Positions 25,801 through 36,719 of a stretch of 64,000 nt of DNA are shown here, piece by piece. The stretch comes from Artocarpus heterophyllus. Lineage: Eukaryota; Streptophyta; Magnoliopsida; Rosales; Moraceae. A program made the position numbers and the translations under genes. Where the stretch lies: the NCBI GenBank assembly GCA_025403435.1, contig CM046332.1:6069903-6133902 (forward strand), given 5' to 3'. The notes under the pieces were generated by a model. The model worked only from the letters and a program-made list of their open reading frames with translations, was not told where the DNA came from and searched no databases. Each line of letters starts with the position of its first letter. The stretch's first letter is position 1.

Positions 25801-27570
25801 AACCTTCTCGGACCTGGTTGAACTCTTCGTCTTAGACCCTAGGTCTCCTTCATAGCCTGGTTGGACTCTTCGTCCTAGATGGGGTCCGTCGAAGCCTGGA
25901 CCTGGCCTTCTCTGGTTGGCCCTAACCTTCTCAGACCTGGTTTGACTCTTCGTCCAAGACCTTCGGTCTCGGTCGTAGCCTAGTCAGACCCTTCGTCCAG
26001 GACCTGGTCAGCCGTAGCCTGGACCTGGCCTCTGTGGTCGAACTCTTTGTCTTGGACATTGGGTCTTGGGCATAGCCTGGACCTGGCCTCTCTGGTCGAC
26101 TGTAGCCTGGACCTAGACTCTTTGGTCGGCCGTAACCTTCTTGGACTCTTCGTCCTGGACCTCGAGTCCCATTCGTTGCCTGGTTGGACTCTTCGTCTTG
26201 GACCTGGTCGGTCGTAGCCTGGACCTAGACTCTCTGGTCAGCCGTAACCATCTTAGGCCTAGTCGGACTCTTCGTCCTGGACCTGGTCGGCTGTAGCCTG
26301 GACATGGCCTCTCTAGTCGGTCGTAACCTTCTCAGACCTGGCCTCTCTAGTTGGCCCTAACTTTCCCAGACCTGGTGAAACTCTTCGTGCTAGACCTTGG
26401 GTCTCGGTCCTAGCCTGGTTGGACTCTTCATCCTAGACCTGGCCGACCGTAGCCAGGACCTGACCTCTCTGGTCGACCGTAACCATCTCGGACCTAGTCA
26501 GACTCTTCGTCCTGGACCTTGGGTCTCAGTTGTAGCCTGCTGGACTCTTTGTCCTGAACCTGGTCGGCAATAGCTTGGACTTGGCCTCTCTGGTCCACCG
26601 TAACCTTCTCGGACCTACATGGACTCTTCGTCCTAGAGCTTGGGTCTCGGTCGTAGCCTAGTTTCACTCTTTGTCTTGGACCTTGTCGGTGGTAGCCTGG
26701 ACCTGTCCTCTCTGGTCGGCCATAACCTTCTCGGACCCGATCGGACTCTTCGTCCTGGACGTTGGGTCTCGGTCGTAGCCTGGTTGGACTCTTCGCCCTT
26801 GACCTGGTCGGCTGTAGCCTAGGCCTGGCCTCTTTGGTCGGCCGTAACCTTCTCAGACCTAGTCGGACTCTTTGTCTTGCACCTTGTGTCTTAGTCCTTG
26901 CCTGGTTGGACTCTTCATCTTGGACCTGGTCGGCCGTAACCTTCTCAGACCATGTCGGACTCTTCGTCCTGGACCTTGGGTCTCGGTCGTAGCGTGATTG
27001 GACTCTTCATCCTGGACTTGGTCGGCCGTAGCCTGGACCTGGCCTTTTTGGTCGGCTGATACCTTCCCAGACCGGGTCGAACTCTTTGTCCCAGACCTTG
27101 GGTCTCGTTTGTGGCCTGGATGGACTCTTCATCCTAGGCCTAGTCAGCTGAAGCCTGGACCTAGCCTTCTCAGACCTGGTTGGACTCTTCGACCTAGACC
27201 TTGGGTCTCGTTCGTAGCCTAGTTACACTCTTCGTCCTGGACCTGGTCAGCCGTAGCCTGGACCTGGCCTCTCTGGTCGGCCGTAACCTTCTCGGACCTG
27301 GTCGGACTGTTAATCCTTGACCTTGGGTCTCGATCGTAGCCTGGTTGGACTCTTCATCTTAGTCCTAGTCGGTCGTAGCCTATACTTGGCTTCTTCGGTA
27401 GGCCGTAACCTTCTCCGACCTAGTCAGACTATTCGTCCTAAACCTTGGGTCTCAGACACTTTGTCCTGGATGTTGGGTCTCGGTCATAGTCTGGTTGGAC
27501 TTTTCGTCCTAGACCTGGCCTCTCTAGTCAGTAGTAACCTTCTCAGACCTAGTTGGACTCTTCATCCTTG
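18600..27570. repeat. Large duplicated satellite block, copy A'
   Basis: Counterpart of about 3000-12250; landmark pairs are listed there. Relative to copy A it has about 936 bp (7-8 monomers) extra between the counterparts of 4.5 and 5.0 kb. It lacks about 1.2 kb (about 10 monomers) between the counterparts of 9.2 and 11.7 kb. It overlaps the second copy of the 3394-bp duplication at its left side, so the events are nested. Edges are approximate. Confidence 0.8.
26341..27347. repeat. About 1-kb duplicated satellite block, copy 1
   Basis: Matches 27719-28754 at an offset of 1378-1404 bp. Shared rare variants include the TAGTTGGCCCTAAC monomer (about 26350/27728), GTTTCACTCTTTGTCTTG (26661/28039) and the GGTCGGCTGATACC monomer (about 27050/28455). 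The offset grows by 26 bp because copy 2 keeps a long monomer that copy 1 has lost. A third relative lies near 10.98-11.9 kb, as expected from the large block duplication. Confidence 0.85.
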
Positions 27571-27718
27571 ACCTGGTCGGCCGTAGCCTGGACCTGGCCT
27601 CCCTGGTCGGCCGTAACCTTCTTAGACCTGGTTGGACTCTTTGTCCAAGACCATGGGTCTCGGTCGTAGCCTGGTTGGACTCTTCATCCTGGACATCGTC
27701 GGCAGTAGCCTGGTCCTG

Positions 27719-28754
27719 GCCTCTCTAGTTGGCCCTAACTTTCCCAGACCTAGTGAAACTCTTCGTCCTAGACCTTGGGTCTCGGTCCTAGCCTGTTGGA
27801 CTCTTCATCTTGGACCTGGCCGGCCGTAGCCAGGACCTGACCTCTCTGGTCGACCGTAACCATCTCGGACCTAGTCGGACTCTTCGTCCTGGACCTTGGG
27901 TCTTAGTCGTAGCCTGGTTGGACTCTTTGTCCTGAACCTGGTCGGTAGTAGCCTGGACTTGGCCTCTCTGGTCTACCGTAACCTTCTCGGACCTACATGG
28001 ACTCTTCGTCCTTGAGCTTGGGTCTCGGTCGTCGCCTGGTTTCACTCTTTGTCTTGGACCTTGTCGGTCGTAGCCTGGACCTGTCCTCTCTGGTCGGCCA
28101 TAACCTTCTCGGACCCGATCGGACTCTTCGTCCTGGACTTTGGGTCTCGGTCGTAGCCTAGTTGGACTCTTCACCCTTGACCTGGCTGTAGCCTAGACCT
28201 GGCCTCTCTAGCCGGCTGTAGCCTGGGCCTGGCCTCTTTGGTCGGCCGTAACCTTCTTAGACCTAGTCAGACTCTTCGTCTTGCACCTTGTGTCTCTGTC
28301 CTTGCCTGGTTGGACTCTTCGTCTTGGACCTGGTCGGTCGTAACCTTCTCAGACCATGTCGGACTCTTTGTGCTGGACCTTGGGTCTCAGTCGTAGCGTG
28401 ATTGGACTCTTCGTCCTGGACTTGGTCGGCCGTAGCCTGGACCTGGCCTTTTTGGTCGGCTGATACCTTCCCAGACCGGGTCGAACTCTTTGTCCCAGAC
28501 CTTGGGTCTCGTTTGTGGCCTGGATGGACTCTTCATCCTAGGCCTGGTCGGCTGAATCCTGGACCTAGTCTTCTCAGACCTGGTTGGACTCTTCGACCTA
28601 GACCTTGGGTCTCGTTCGTAGCCTAGTTAGACTCTTCGTCCTGGACCTGGTCAGCCGTAGCCTGGACCTGGCCTCTCTGGTCGGCCGTAACCTTCTCGGA
28701 CCTGGTCGGATTGTTCGTCCTTGACCTTGGGTCTCGATCGTAGCCTGGTTGGAC
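27719..28754. repeat. About 1-kb duplicated satellite block, copy 2
   Basis: Counterpart of 26341-27347. It contains the long (about 152-bp) monomer near 28200 that copy 1 lacks. Similarity ends near 28754, where GGTTGGACGTAACC marks an abnormal monomer junction (a deletion fuses two monomer phases). Confidence 0.82.
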
Positions 28755-31700
28755 GTAACCATCTTTGACCTGGTTGGACTCTTCCTCCGAAACCTTGGGT
28801 CTCGGTCGTAGCTTGGTTGGACAATTCATCCTAGGCCTGGTTGTCCGTAGCCTAGACCTGGTTGGCCGTAGCCTCTCGGACCTTGTCAGACTCTTCATCT
28901 TGGACCTTGGTTCCCGTTCTTCGCCTTGCTGGACGTTTCGTCCAGGACTTGGTCGGCCGTAGCCTGGACCTAGCCTCTGTGGTCAGTTGTTGCCTTCTCG
29001 GACTTGGTCGGACTCTTTGTCCTAGACCTTGGGTCTCAGTCGTACCCTGGTTAGACTCTTTGCCCTGGACCTAGTTGAGAGTAGCCTGGACCTGGCCTCT
29101 CTAGTTGGCCGTAACCTTCTCGGACCAGGACGGACTCTTCATCCTAGACCCTGGGTCTCAATCATTGCCTGGTTGGACTCTTTCTCCTAAACCTGGTAGG
29201 CCGTAGCCTGGACCTAGCGCCTCTAGTCGGCCGTAACCTTCTTGGACCTGGTAGGACTGTTCATCTTGGACCTTGGGTCTCGGTCGTTGCCTTGTTGGAC
29301 TCTTCATCTTGGACCTAGTCGGCCGTAGCCTGGACCTAGCCTCTCTGGTCGGTCGTAACCTTCTCAGACCTAGTCAGACTCTTCACCCTAGACCTTAGGT
29401 CTCGGTCGTAGCATGGTTGGACTCTCCGACCAGAACCTGGTCAGCCGTAGCCTAGACCTGGCCTCTCTAGTCGGCTGAAACCATCTCAGACCTAGTCGAA
29501 CTCTTTGTCCTAGACCTTGGGTCTTGTTCGTAGCCTAGTTGGACTCTTCGTCCTAGACCTGGTCGGGCGAAGCCTGGACCTCAACTTCTCAGACTTGGTT
29601 GGACTCTTCGTCTAGGACCTTGGGTCTCAGTCGTAGCCTGGTCAGACTCTTCGTCCTGGACCTGGTCAGCCGTTGCCTGGACCTGGCCTCTTTGGTCGGT
29701 CGTAACCTTCTTGGACCTAGTCGAACTGTTCGTCCTGGACCTTGGGTCTCGGTCATAGCCTGGTTGGACTCTTCGTCTCGGACCTCGTCGGTCGTAGCCT
29801 GGACCTGGCTTTCCAGGTTGGCCGTAACCTTCTCGGATCGGGCCAGACTCTTCGTCCTAGAATTTGGATCTAGGGCTCTTCGTCCAGGACCTTGGTTCTT
29901 GGTGATAGCCTGGCTGGACTTTTCATCCTAGACCTGGCCTCTCTGGTCAGCCGTAACCTTCTCAGACCTGGTTGGGACTCTTCATCCAAGACCTTGGGTC
30001 TAGGTCGTAGCCTGGTTGGACTCTTCATCCTGGCCCTGGTTGGCCGTAGCCTAGATCTGGTTGGCCGTAGCCTCTCGGACCTAGTCGGACTCTTCATCCT
30101 GGACCTTAGGTCTTGTTCGTCGCCTTGTTGGACTCTTCGTCTAGGACCTGGTCGGTCGTAGCCTGGACCTAGCCTCTCTGGTCAGCCGTTGCCTTCTCGG
30201 ACTTGGTGGGACTCTTTGTCCTGGACCTTGGGTCTCAGTCGTTGCCTGGTTAGACTCTTTGTCCTGGACCTAGTTGAGAGTAGCCTGGACCTGGCCTCTC
30301 TGGTCGGACGTAACCTTCTCGGACCTAGACGGACTCTTCGTCCTAGACCTTGTGTCTCAGTCATTGCCTGGTTGGACTCTTTGTCCTGGACCTGGTTGGC
30401 GTAGCCTGGACCTGGCCTCTCTGGTCGCCCGTAACCTTCTCGGACCTAGGCGGACTCTTCATCCTAGACCTTGGGTCTTGGTCGTAGAGTAGTTGGACTC
30501 TTCGTCCTAGACTTGGTCAGTCGTAGCCCAGACCTGGCCTCTCTGACCGGCTGTAACCTTCTCGGACCTGGTCGAACACTTTGTCCTAGACCCTGGTCTC
30601 GTTCGTAGCCTGGTTGGACTCTTCATCCTAGACCGGGTCGGTTGAAGCCTGGACCTGGCCTTCTCTAGTCGGCCCTAACCTTCTCGGACCTGGTTGGGCT
30701 CTTCGTCCTGGACCTTGGGTCTCGGTCGTAGCCTGGTTAGACTCTTCGTCCAGGACCTGGTCGGCCGTAGCCTGGACCTAGCCTCTTTGGTAAGCCGTAA
30801 CCTTTTCGGACCTGGTCGGACTCTTCGTCTTGGATGTTGGGTCTCGGTCGTAGCCTGGTTGGACTCTTCGCCCTAGACCTGGTCGCCCGTAGCCTGGACT
30901 TGGCCTCTCTGGTCGGCTATAGCCTGGAGCTCGCCTCCTTTGTTGGACCTGGTCGGACTCTTTGTCTTGGACGTTGGGTCTCGGGCGAAGCCTGGACCTG
31001 GCCTCTCTGGTCGGCCATAAGCTTCTTGGACATGGTCAGACTCTTCGTCTTGGACCTTGGGACTCGGTCGTTGCCTGGTTGGACTCTTCGTCTTGGACCT
31101 AGTCAATCGTAGCCTGGACCTGGCCTCTCTGGTCGGTCGTAAGCTTCTTGGGCCTAGTCGGTCTCTTAGTCCTGGACCTTGGGTCTCGGTCGTAGCATGG
31201 TTGGACTCTTTGTCCTGGACCTGGTCGGCTGTAGCCTGGACCTGGCCTCTCTGGTGGGTCGTAACCTTCTTGGACCTGGTCGAACTCTTTGTCCTAAACC
31301 TTGGGTCTCATTCGTAGCCTGGTTGGAATCTTCGTCGTAGACCTGGTCAGCCGAAGCCTGTACCTGGCCTTCTTTGGTCGACCGTAACCTTCTCGGACCT
31401 GGTTGGACTCTTCGTCCTGGACCTTGGGTCTCGGTCGTAGTCAGGTTAGACTCTTCGTCCTGGACCTGGTCAGCCATAGCCTAGACCTGGCCTCTCTGGT
31501 TGGCCGTAACCTTCTCAGACCTAGTCAAACTCTTCGCCCTAGACCTTGGGTCTCAGACTCTTTGTCCTGGACCTTGGGTCTCAGTCATAGCTTGGTTGGA
31601 CTCTTCGTCCTGACCTGGTCGGCCGTATCCTGGACCTGGCCTCTCTACTCGGTCGTTACCTTCTCGGACCTGGTCGGACTCTTCGACCTGGACCATGGGT

Positions 31701-33085
31701 CTCAGTCGCAGCCTAGTTGGAGTCTTTGCCCTGAACCTGGTCGGCCGTAGCCTGGACCTGGCCTCTCTAGTCGGCCATTACCTTCTCAGACTTGGTCGGA
31801 GTCTTCTTCCTGGACCTTGGGCCTCAGTCATAGCCTAGTTAGACTCTTCGTCCAGGACCTAGTCAGCCGTAGGCTGGACCTGGCCTCTCTAGTCGACCGT
31901 AACCTTCTTGGACCTGGTTGGACTCTTCGTCTTAGACGTTGGGTCTTAGTCGTAGCCTGGTTGGCCGTAGCCTGGACCTAGCCTCTCTAGCCGGTTGTAG
32001 CCTGGACCTAGCCTCTTTGGTCGGCCGTAACCTTCTCGGGCTTGGTCGGTCTCTTCGTCTCGGGCCTTAGGTCTCGGTCGTTGCCTGGTTGGACTCTTCG
32101 TCTTTGACCTGGTCGGTCTTAGCCTGGACCTGGCCTCTCTGGTCGACCGTAACCTTCTTAGGCCTAGTCGGACTTTTCGTCCTGGACCTTAGGTCTCGGT
32201 CATAGCATGGTTGGACTCTTCGTCCTGGACCTGGTCGGCTGTAGCCTGGACCTGGCCGTTCTGGTCGGCCGTAACCTTCTCGAACCTGGTCGAACTCTTT
32301 GTCCTAGACCTTGGGTCTCGTTTGTAGCCTGGCTGGACTCTTCGTACTAGACCTCATCGGCCGAAGCCTGGACCTGGCCTTTTCTGGTTGGCCCTAACCT
32401 TCTCGGACCTGGTTGGACTCTTCGTCCTGGACCTTGGGTCACGGTCGTAGTCTGGTTAGACTCTTCATCCTAGACCTGGCCTCTCTAGTCGGCCGTAACC
32501 TTTTTGGTCCTGGTCAAACTCTTTGCCCTATACCTTGGGTCTCAGACTCTTCGTCCCGTACCTTGGGTCTCGGTCATAGCCTGGTTGGACTCTTCTTCGG
32601 GGACCTGGTCGGCCGTAGCCTGGACCTAGCCTCGCTAGTCGGCCGTTACCTGCTCGGACCTGGTTGGACTCTTCATCCTGAACCTTGGGTCTTAGTCGTC
32701 GCCTGGTTGGAATCTTTGCCCCAGACCTGGTCGACAGTAGCCTGGACCTGGCCTCTCTGGTCGGCCTTAACGTTCTCGGACCTGGACGGACTCTTCGTCC
32801 TAGACCTTGGGTCTCAGTCGTAGCCTGGTTGGACTCTTTGTCCTGAACCTAGTTGACAGTAGCCTGGACCTGGCCTCTCTGGTCGGCCGTAACCTTCTCG
32901 GACCTGGATAGACTCTTCGTCCTAGACCTTGGGTCTCAGTCGTTGCCTGGTTGGGCTCTTTGTCCTAGACCTGGTTGGCCGTAGCCTGGACCTGGCCTCT
33001 TTGGTCGGCCGTAACCTTCTCGAACCTAGTCGGACTCTTCATCCTTGGTAGTGTTGGTCGGCCGTAACCTTCTCGTAACCTTCTA

Positions 33086-33600
33086 CGAGAAAGTGCATCG
33101 GCAACAATTCCGACACCTGAAGCATCACATTCAATCTCAAAAGTTTTGGAAAAATTAGGTAAAGATAACAATGGAATATTAGTCAACTTCTCCTTGATTA
33201 ATTGAAATGCCTTTTCTTGCTCTTCTCCCCATCTAAACCCAACGTTCTTCTTGATCACTTTAGTCAGTGGTGTAGCTATAGTTCTAAAATCTTTCACAAA
33301 CCACCGGTAGAAACTAGCAAGTCCATCAAAACTCTGTACGTTTCCCACACTAGTTGGACTCGGCCACTCCTGGATGGCTCGCACCTTTTCTTCATCAACC
33401 TGTATACCTTGAGCAATAACAACAAAACCAAGAAACACAAACTTATCTGTGCAAAAGGTACACTTCTTGAGGTTAGCATACAACTTTTCCTTCCGTAAAA
33501 CATCTAAAACAAGTTTCAAATGTTCAATATGATCATCCAAATTGTTGCTATAGATAAGGATATCATCAAAATAAACAACGACAAATTTCCCAATAAAAGC
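33086..33600 (-). pseudogene. pol: Reverse transcriptase palm to RNase H remnant
   Basis: Minus-strand remnant downstream of the stop at 33601-33603. The catalytic YFDD box is at 33562-33573, followed by the thumb and connection ([19 protein letters not shown]) and the start of RNase H ([12 protein letters not shown]). At about 33105/33106 the frame jumps straight to VADALSRR, skipping the rest of RNase H. The equivalent stretch in element 2 runs from about 59147 to 59436, so about 290 bp are deleted. The open frame then continues past 33086 into satellite, giving a meaningless chimeric tail. It cannot encode an active enzyme. Confidence 0.9.
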
Positions 33601-34194
33601 TCACAAAACATGGTTCATTAAACACATAAATGTGCTAGGCGCATTGGTTAAACCGAAAGGCATTACCAACCACTCATACAAGCCTTGTTTTGTTTTGAAA
33701 GCCGTCTTCCACTCGTCTCCCTCTTTCATGTGAATTCGATGATATCTACTCTTCAGATCAATTTTAGAAAACACACAAGCACCATGCAATTCATCTAACA
33801 TGTCATCCAAGCGAGGAATAGGATGTCGATACTTTACCGTGATGTTGTTGATGGCTTGACAATCAACGCACATCCTCCAAGTCCCATCTTTCTTAGGCAC
33901 AAGTAAAACTAGTACGGCGCATGGGCTCATGCTTTCTCTCATGTGTCCCTTCTCCATCAACTCACTTACCTGCCGTTGGAGTTCCTTTGTCTCTTCGAGA
34001 TTACTCCTATAGGCTGGTCGGTTTGGGATTGTAGCTCCAGGTATGAAGTCGATTTGATGTTCAATCCCGCAGATTGGAGGTAAGCCTTGTAGTGTTTCCT
34101 CGGGAAAGATATCCTCATATTCCTGCAAAATAGAAACAACAGAACTTTGCAAGGAGGAATCAAGATCGTTAGTGCTTAATAAAGCCTCCTTTTA
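33601..34194 (-). pseudogene. pol: Reverse transcriptase N-terminal remnant
   Basis: Minus-strand open stretch of about 183 codons with the chromovirus RT start: EEYEDIFPEE-like linker, then [66 protein letters not shown] and [16 protein letters not shown]. It stops at 33601-33603 (TGA) just after NHVL and just before the strand carrying YFDD. The KELQRQ codon that is a stop in element 2 is still CAG here (about 33970), so the two copies are not simple duplicates. Substitutions such as Y-to-C and R-to-Q fit post-insertion decay. Confidence 0.92.
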
Positions 34195-34917
34195 CATGAG
34201 TAAAATCATCAGCTGATTAGAAAACAAAGCTCTTCTCACATCACTCTTTCTAGCATAAAAGTTGGTTTTTCTCTCTATTTTTGCCTCATTGGCGAAATCT
34301 TCTTTTGCACTGGCTCTCCTAATGTTCTCTCCTTTTTCTCAGCCATCTCTTCCTCTTCTCTCACTGGCCGAACTCTCTCGCTGCACTCCCACTCTTGATT
34401 TTTCTTTGCTCTTCATTTTTTTATCACTTTCTCTCTGTAAGCTCATTTGGTCTTCATAGACCTGTTTTGGTGTTAACGGAACAAGAGTGATTGTTTTTTG
34501 ATTGTGAACAAATGAGTACTTGTTGGTGAAACCATCATGTTTAACTCGCCGATAAAATTGCCATGGTCTGCCTAATAACAAGTGCCCAGCTTGCATCGGA
34601 ACCACGTCGCACAAAACTTCATCTTCATATCTTCCAATGCGAAAAGAAACTGACACTTGCTTATGCACCTTTACCTCACTAGTATCATTTAACCATTGCA
34701 ATTTATATGGTCGAGGATGCTTAATTGTTGGCAGCCCTAACTTCTCTACCATGGTTGTGTTAGCAACATTAGTACAACTCCCACCATCAATAATCACACT
34801 ACATACCTTGTTTTGGACGTGGCACCTAGTGTGGAAGATGTTTTCCCATTGCACCTCTTCATCTTCTTCTTTGGCTTGCACACTTAAAGCTCTCCTTGTA
34901 ACCAACAATTCTCCTTA
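34195..34917 (-). pseudogene. pol: Aspartic protease remnant
   Basis: Open from the stop TAA at 34915-34917 (CAA in element 2) to about 34339. It carries the retropepsin-like core VIIDGGSCTNVA and the LLLGRPWQF flap-side motif, which is usual for this family. The following acidic and basic linker is disrupted near 34339 by a deletion relative to element 2, which shifts the frame; frame is lost up to the RT remnant. The active-site motif is D-G-G-S, not the D-T/S-G of retroviruses, as is common in plant gypsy proteases (family knowledge). Non-functional. Confidence 0.88.
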
Positions 34918-35004
34918 GACAGCGCACTCCTCATTGTCGGCATCCTCTAACGAGGGCATAGAATCATTGTCCGAATCCTCCTCAGTTTCAATCTCTCCAT
35001 TGTC

Positions 35005-36098
35005 CTACATCACCATAGCTCGTTTGTTCGGACATTGGCTTGCTATGTGACCCCTGCCTTGACATTTAAAACATTTAATATCACGATTCTGAGCAGTGGA
35101 AGAATCGGATTTACCTTGATTCCCATGGCTGGCCACCTCTTGTTTCTGCTCAATCTTTGGCTTGGTGTTGGGTTGCTTCTCATCCCTTTTCCATTGGTTC
35201 ATTTTCCAAGCGGATGTACTCGAGTTTTGGCTAGGACGTGTGTTACTGTCCCTCCTCATAAGTTGATTCTCAATTTTAATAGCCATGTGCACCATGTCCT
35301 CCAACTCCACATAATGTTGTAACTCAACGGCATTGTGAATATCTCGGTTCAAACCCGCCAAAAACCTTGCCATTGTAGCCTCCTGATCCTCCTCTATATT
35401 TACCCGAATCATCATAACCTCCATCTCCTTATAGTACTCCTCTACACTCTGGTTGCCTTGCTTAAGATTTTGTAGTTTGTTGTACAACTCCCGGTAGTAG
35501 TAAGTTGGTACAAATCGCTTCCTTATCACGGTCTTCATCTCTTCCCATGACTCAATAGGTCGCTCTCTATTTCGTCTACTATTTATTACAAGCTGATCCC
35601 ACCAAGTAATAGCATAATCAAAAAATTCAATTACAACCAGTTTTACCTTCTTCGCCTCGAAATAGTAGTGGTAGTCAAAGATGAACTCCATTTTCTTCTC
35701 CCATTCTAGGTACGCTTCTGGATTGGATTTGCCTTGAAATGATGGTATCTTCATTTTTATACCTCTCAAACTATTATTTTCCCAGTTCCTAACTCCTCTA
35801 TCCCGTCCAAATCTTCGGTGACTACCCGCTGAATCTTCTCCTTTGTCAAACTCTTCCCATCAATCCTATAGTAGTCATCAACTTCTCCTCTAACCGAAAC
35901 CCTTTCCTGCCTATGCGCATGAAGAACATGTTGTGGCTGTTCCACACGTGCATTTTCTATCCGGTCTATCCTCTCATGAAGCTGTCCTAACTCTCCCCTC
36001 AACAATCACCTCATCTCCCCCATCATCGCTTCCATAAGAAGTTTTGGATCTACTGCACCTGAGGTACCCTCAATAGTATTCTTGCTATTGTTTGACAT
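35005..36098 (-). pseudogene. gag: Gag remnant with zinc knuckle
   Basis: Starts at an ATG (36096-36098) matching the element 2 start, MSNNSKNTIEGTSG. It is broken by TGA at 36006-36008 (CGA in element 2), then by a one-base deletion near 35856 (CCC instead of CCCC on the plus strand) that throws the rest into another frame. The 35769-35005 part holds the capsid-like domain (PSFQGKSNPEAYLEWEKK to ATMARFLAGLNRDIHNAVEL) and the CCHC knuckle CFKCQGRGHIASQC. It ends at TAG 35005-35007, where element 2 has CGG. Gag would assemble virus-like particles and bind RNA; this copy cannot. Confidence 0.92.
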
Positions 36099-36719
36099 TT
36101 TTTTTTTCAAAACAAAATAAGAAACAATGCAAAGGACTTTACCACACTCCCTTACGTGTTTCACTCGTGAAATGGTTCACTCAATTTCACTCGTGTTTAC
36201 ACTCAATACTTTTGGCTTTTGTCCACTCTAATGCTCTCGCCTCTTTGCCTTTCTCCACTCATTACTTCTCACTCAGTTCCTATAAAACTAGTCAAATCAA
36301 TATCAAAATTTCCTTGACAATTCACAAGTAGTTTACCAAGGAGGCTTAGATTAGAAACAAGACTATAACAGGAACAAATAATTTAAGCTTTTAGAAATCA
36401 CACCCAAAAGGAACGAAATTTGAGCAAAAAATTTTTGGTCTGTGTAAGGAATTCAATTTCGGGTTCCTTAAATGATGAATAACAAGAATCTAAAAAAAAA
36501 TTTTCGAGTTCCTCTTTGTCTTTTTTTTTTTTTTCGAATCCTCTTGTTTTTCTTCTTTTCCTTTTTTTTCTTTTTTTTTCTTTTCTTTCTTTTCTTTTTG
36601 GATCTTTTTTTTTTAACCAACTTTGATAATGGAAATCAAAACTCACGAATAACTGCAACAAACATAAACTAAGAGAACGGATAAGCAAAACCTGATTAGA
36701 ACCTTGCTCTGATACCAAA
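36099..36719 (-). other. Element 1 leader with purine-rich tract and PBS
   Basis: Untranslated leader between the 5' LTR and gag on the minus strand. It includes a long T/C-rich run on the plus strand (about 36505-36615), purine-rich in element sense. Element 2 has the same type of tract at about 62776-62862. Frames through this run give only phenylalanine or lysine homopolymers and are not genes. The PBS is at the LTR-proximal end. Confidence 0.85.
36706..36717 (-). promoter_or_regulatory. Primer-binding site, initiator-Met tRNA type
   Basis: In element sense this reads TGGTATCAGAGC, two bases after the end of the 5' LTR. This is the standard complement of the 3' end of plant initiator methionine tRNA used by many plant LTR retrotransposons. 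It is intact here, whereas element 2 has an extra base. Confidence 0.9.

Larger units (their letters stand above)
1..33085. repeat. 122-bp satellite array, segment 1
   Basis: Head-to-tail tandem array. Period measured between successive CCTTGGG anchors is 122 bp (for example 39560 to 39682 in segment 2, same family). The consensus as I read it has 10 A, 40 C, 38 G and 34 T (about 64% GC, very A-poor on this strand). Each monomer has internal near-duplications: GGACTCTTCGTCCTGGACC occurs twice, and GTCGGCCGTAGCC is matched by GTCGGCCGTAACC. Copies vary mostly at CG and CTG/CAG sites. Several block duplications and length-variant monomers lie inside (separate entries). Reading frames here are short, change frame with every monomer because 122 is not a multiple of 3, and show no known domain. 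I see no genes in this stretch. Confidence 0.95.

Noticed and set aside
1..33085. CRISPR-like array of repeats and spacers
   Set aside because: The repeats are contiguous 122-bp monomers without unique spacers, and the setting is a plant genome.
33202..33498. Plus-strand frames opposite RT and Gag (33202-33498, 34637-34918, 35035-35322, 58589-58849, 59548-59838, 60582-60842, 61387-61674)
   Set aside because: They are shadows of the minus-strand gag-pol frames with no recognisable domain.
36472..36672. Poly-phenylalanine or poly-lysine frame in the element 1 leader (also 62556-62921 and 62763-62999)
   Set aside because: It reads through a homopurine/homopyrimidine tract in the untranslated leader; low complexity only.
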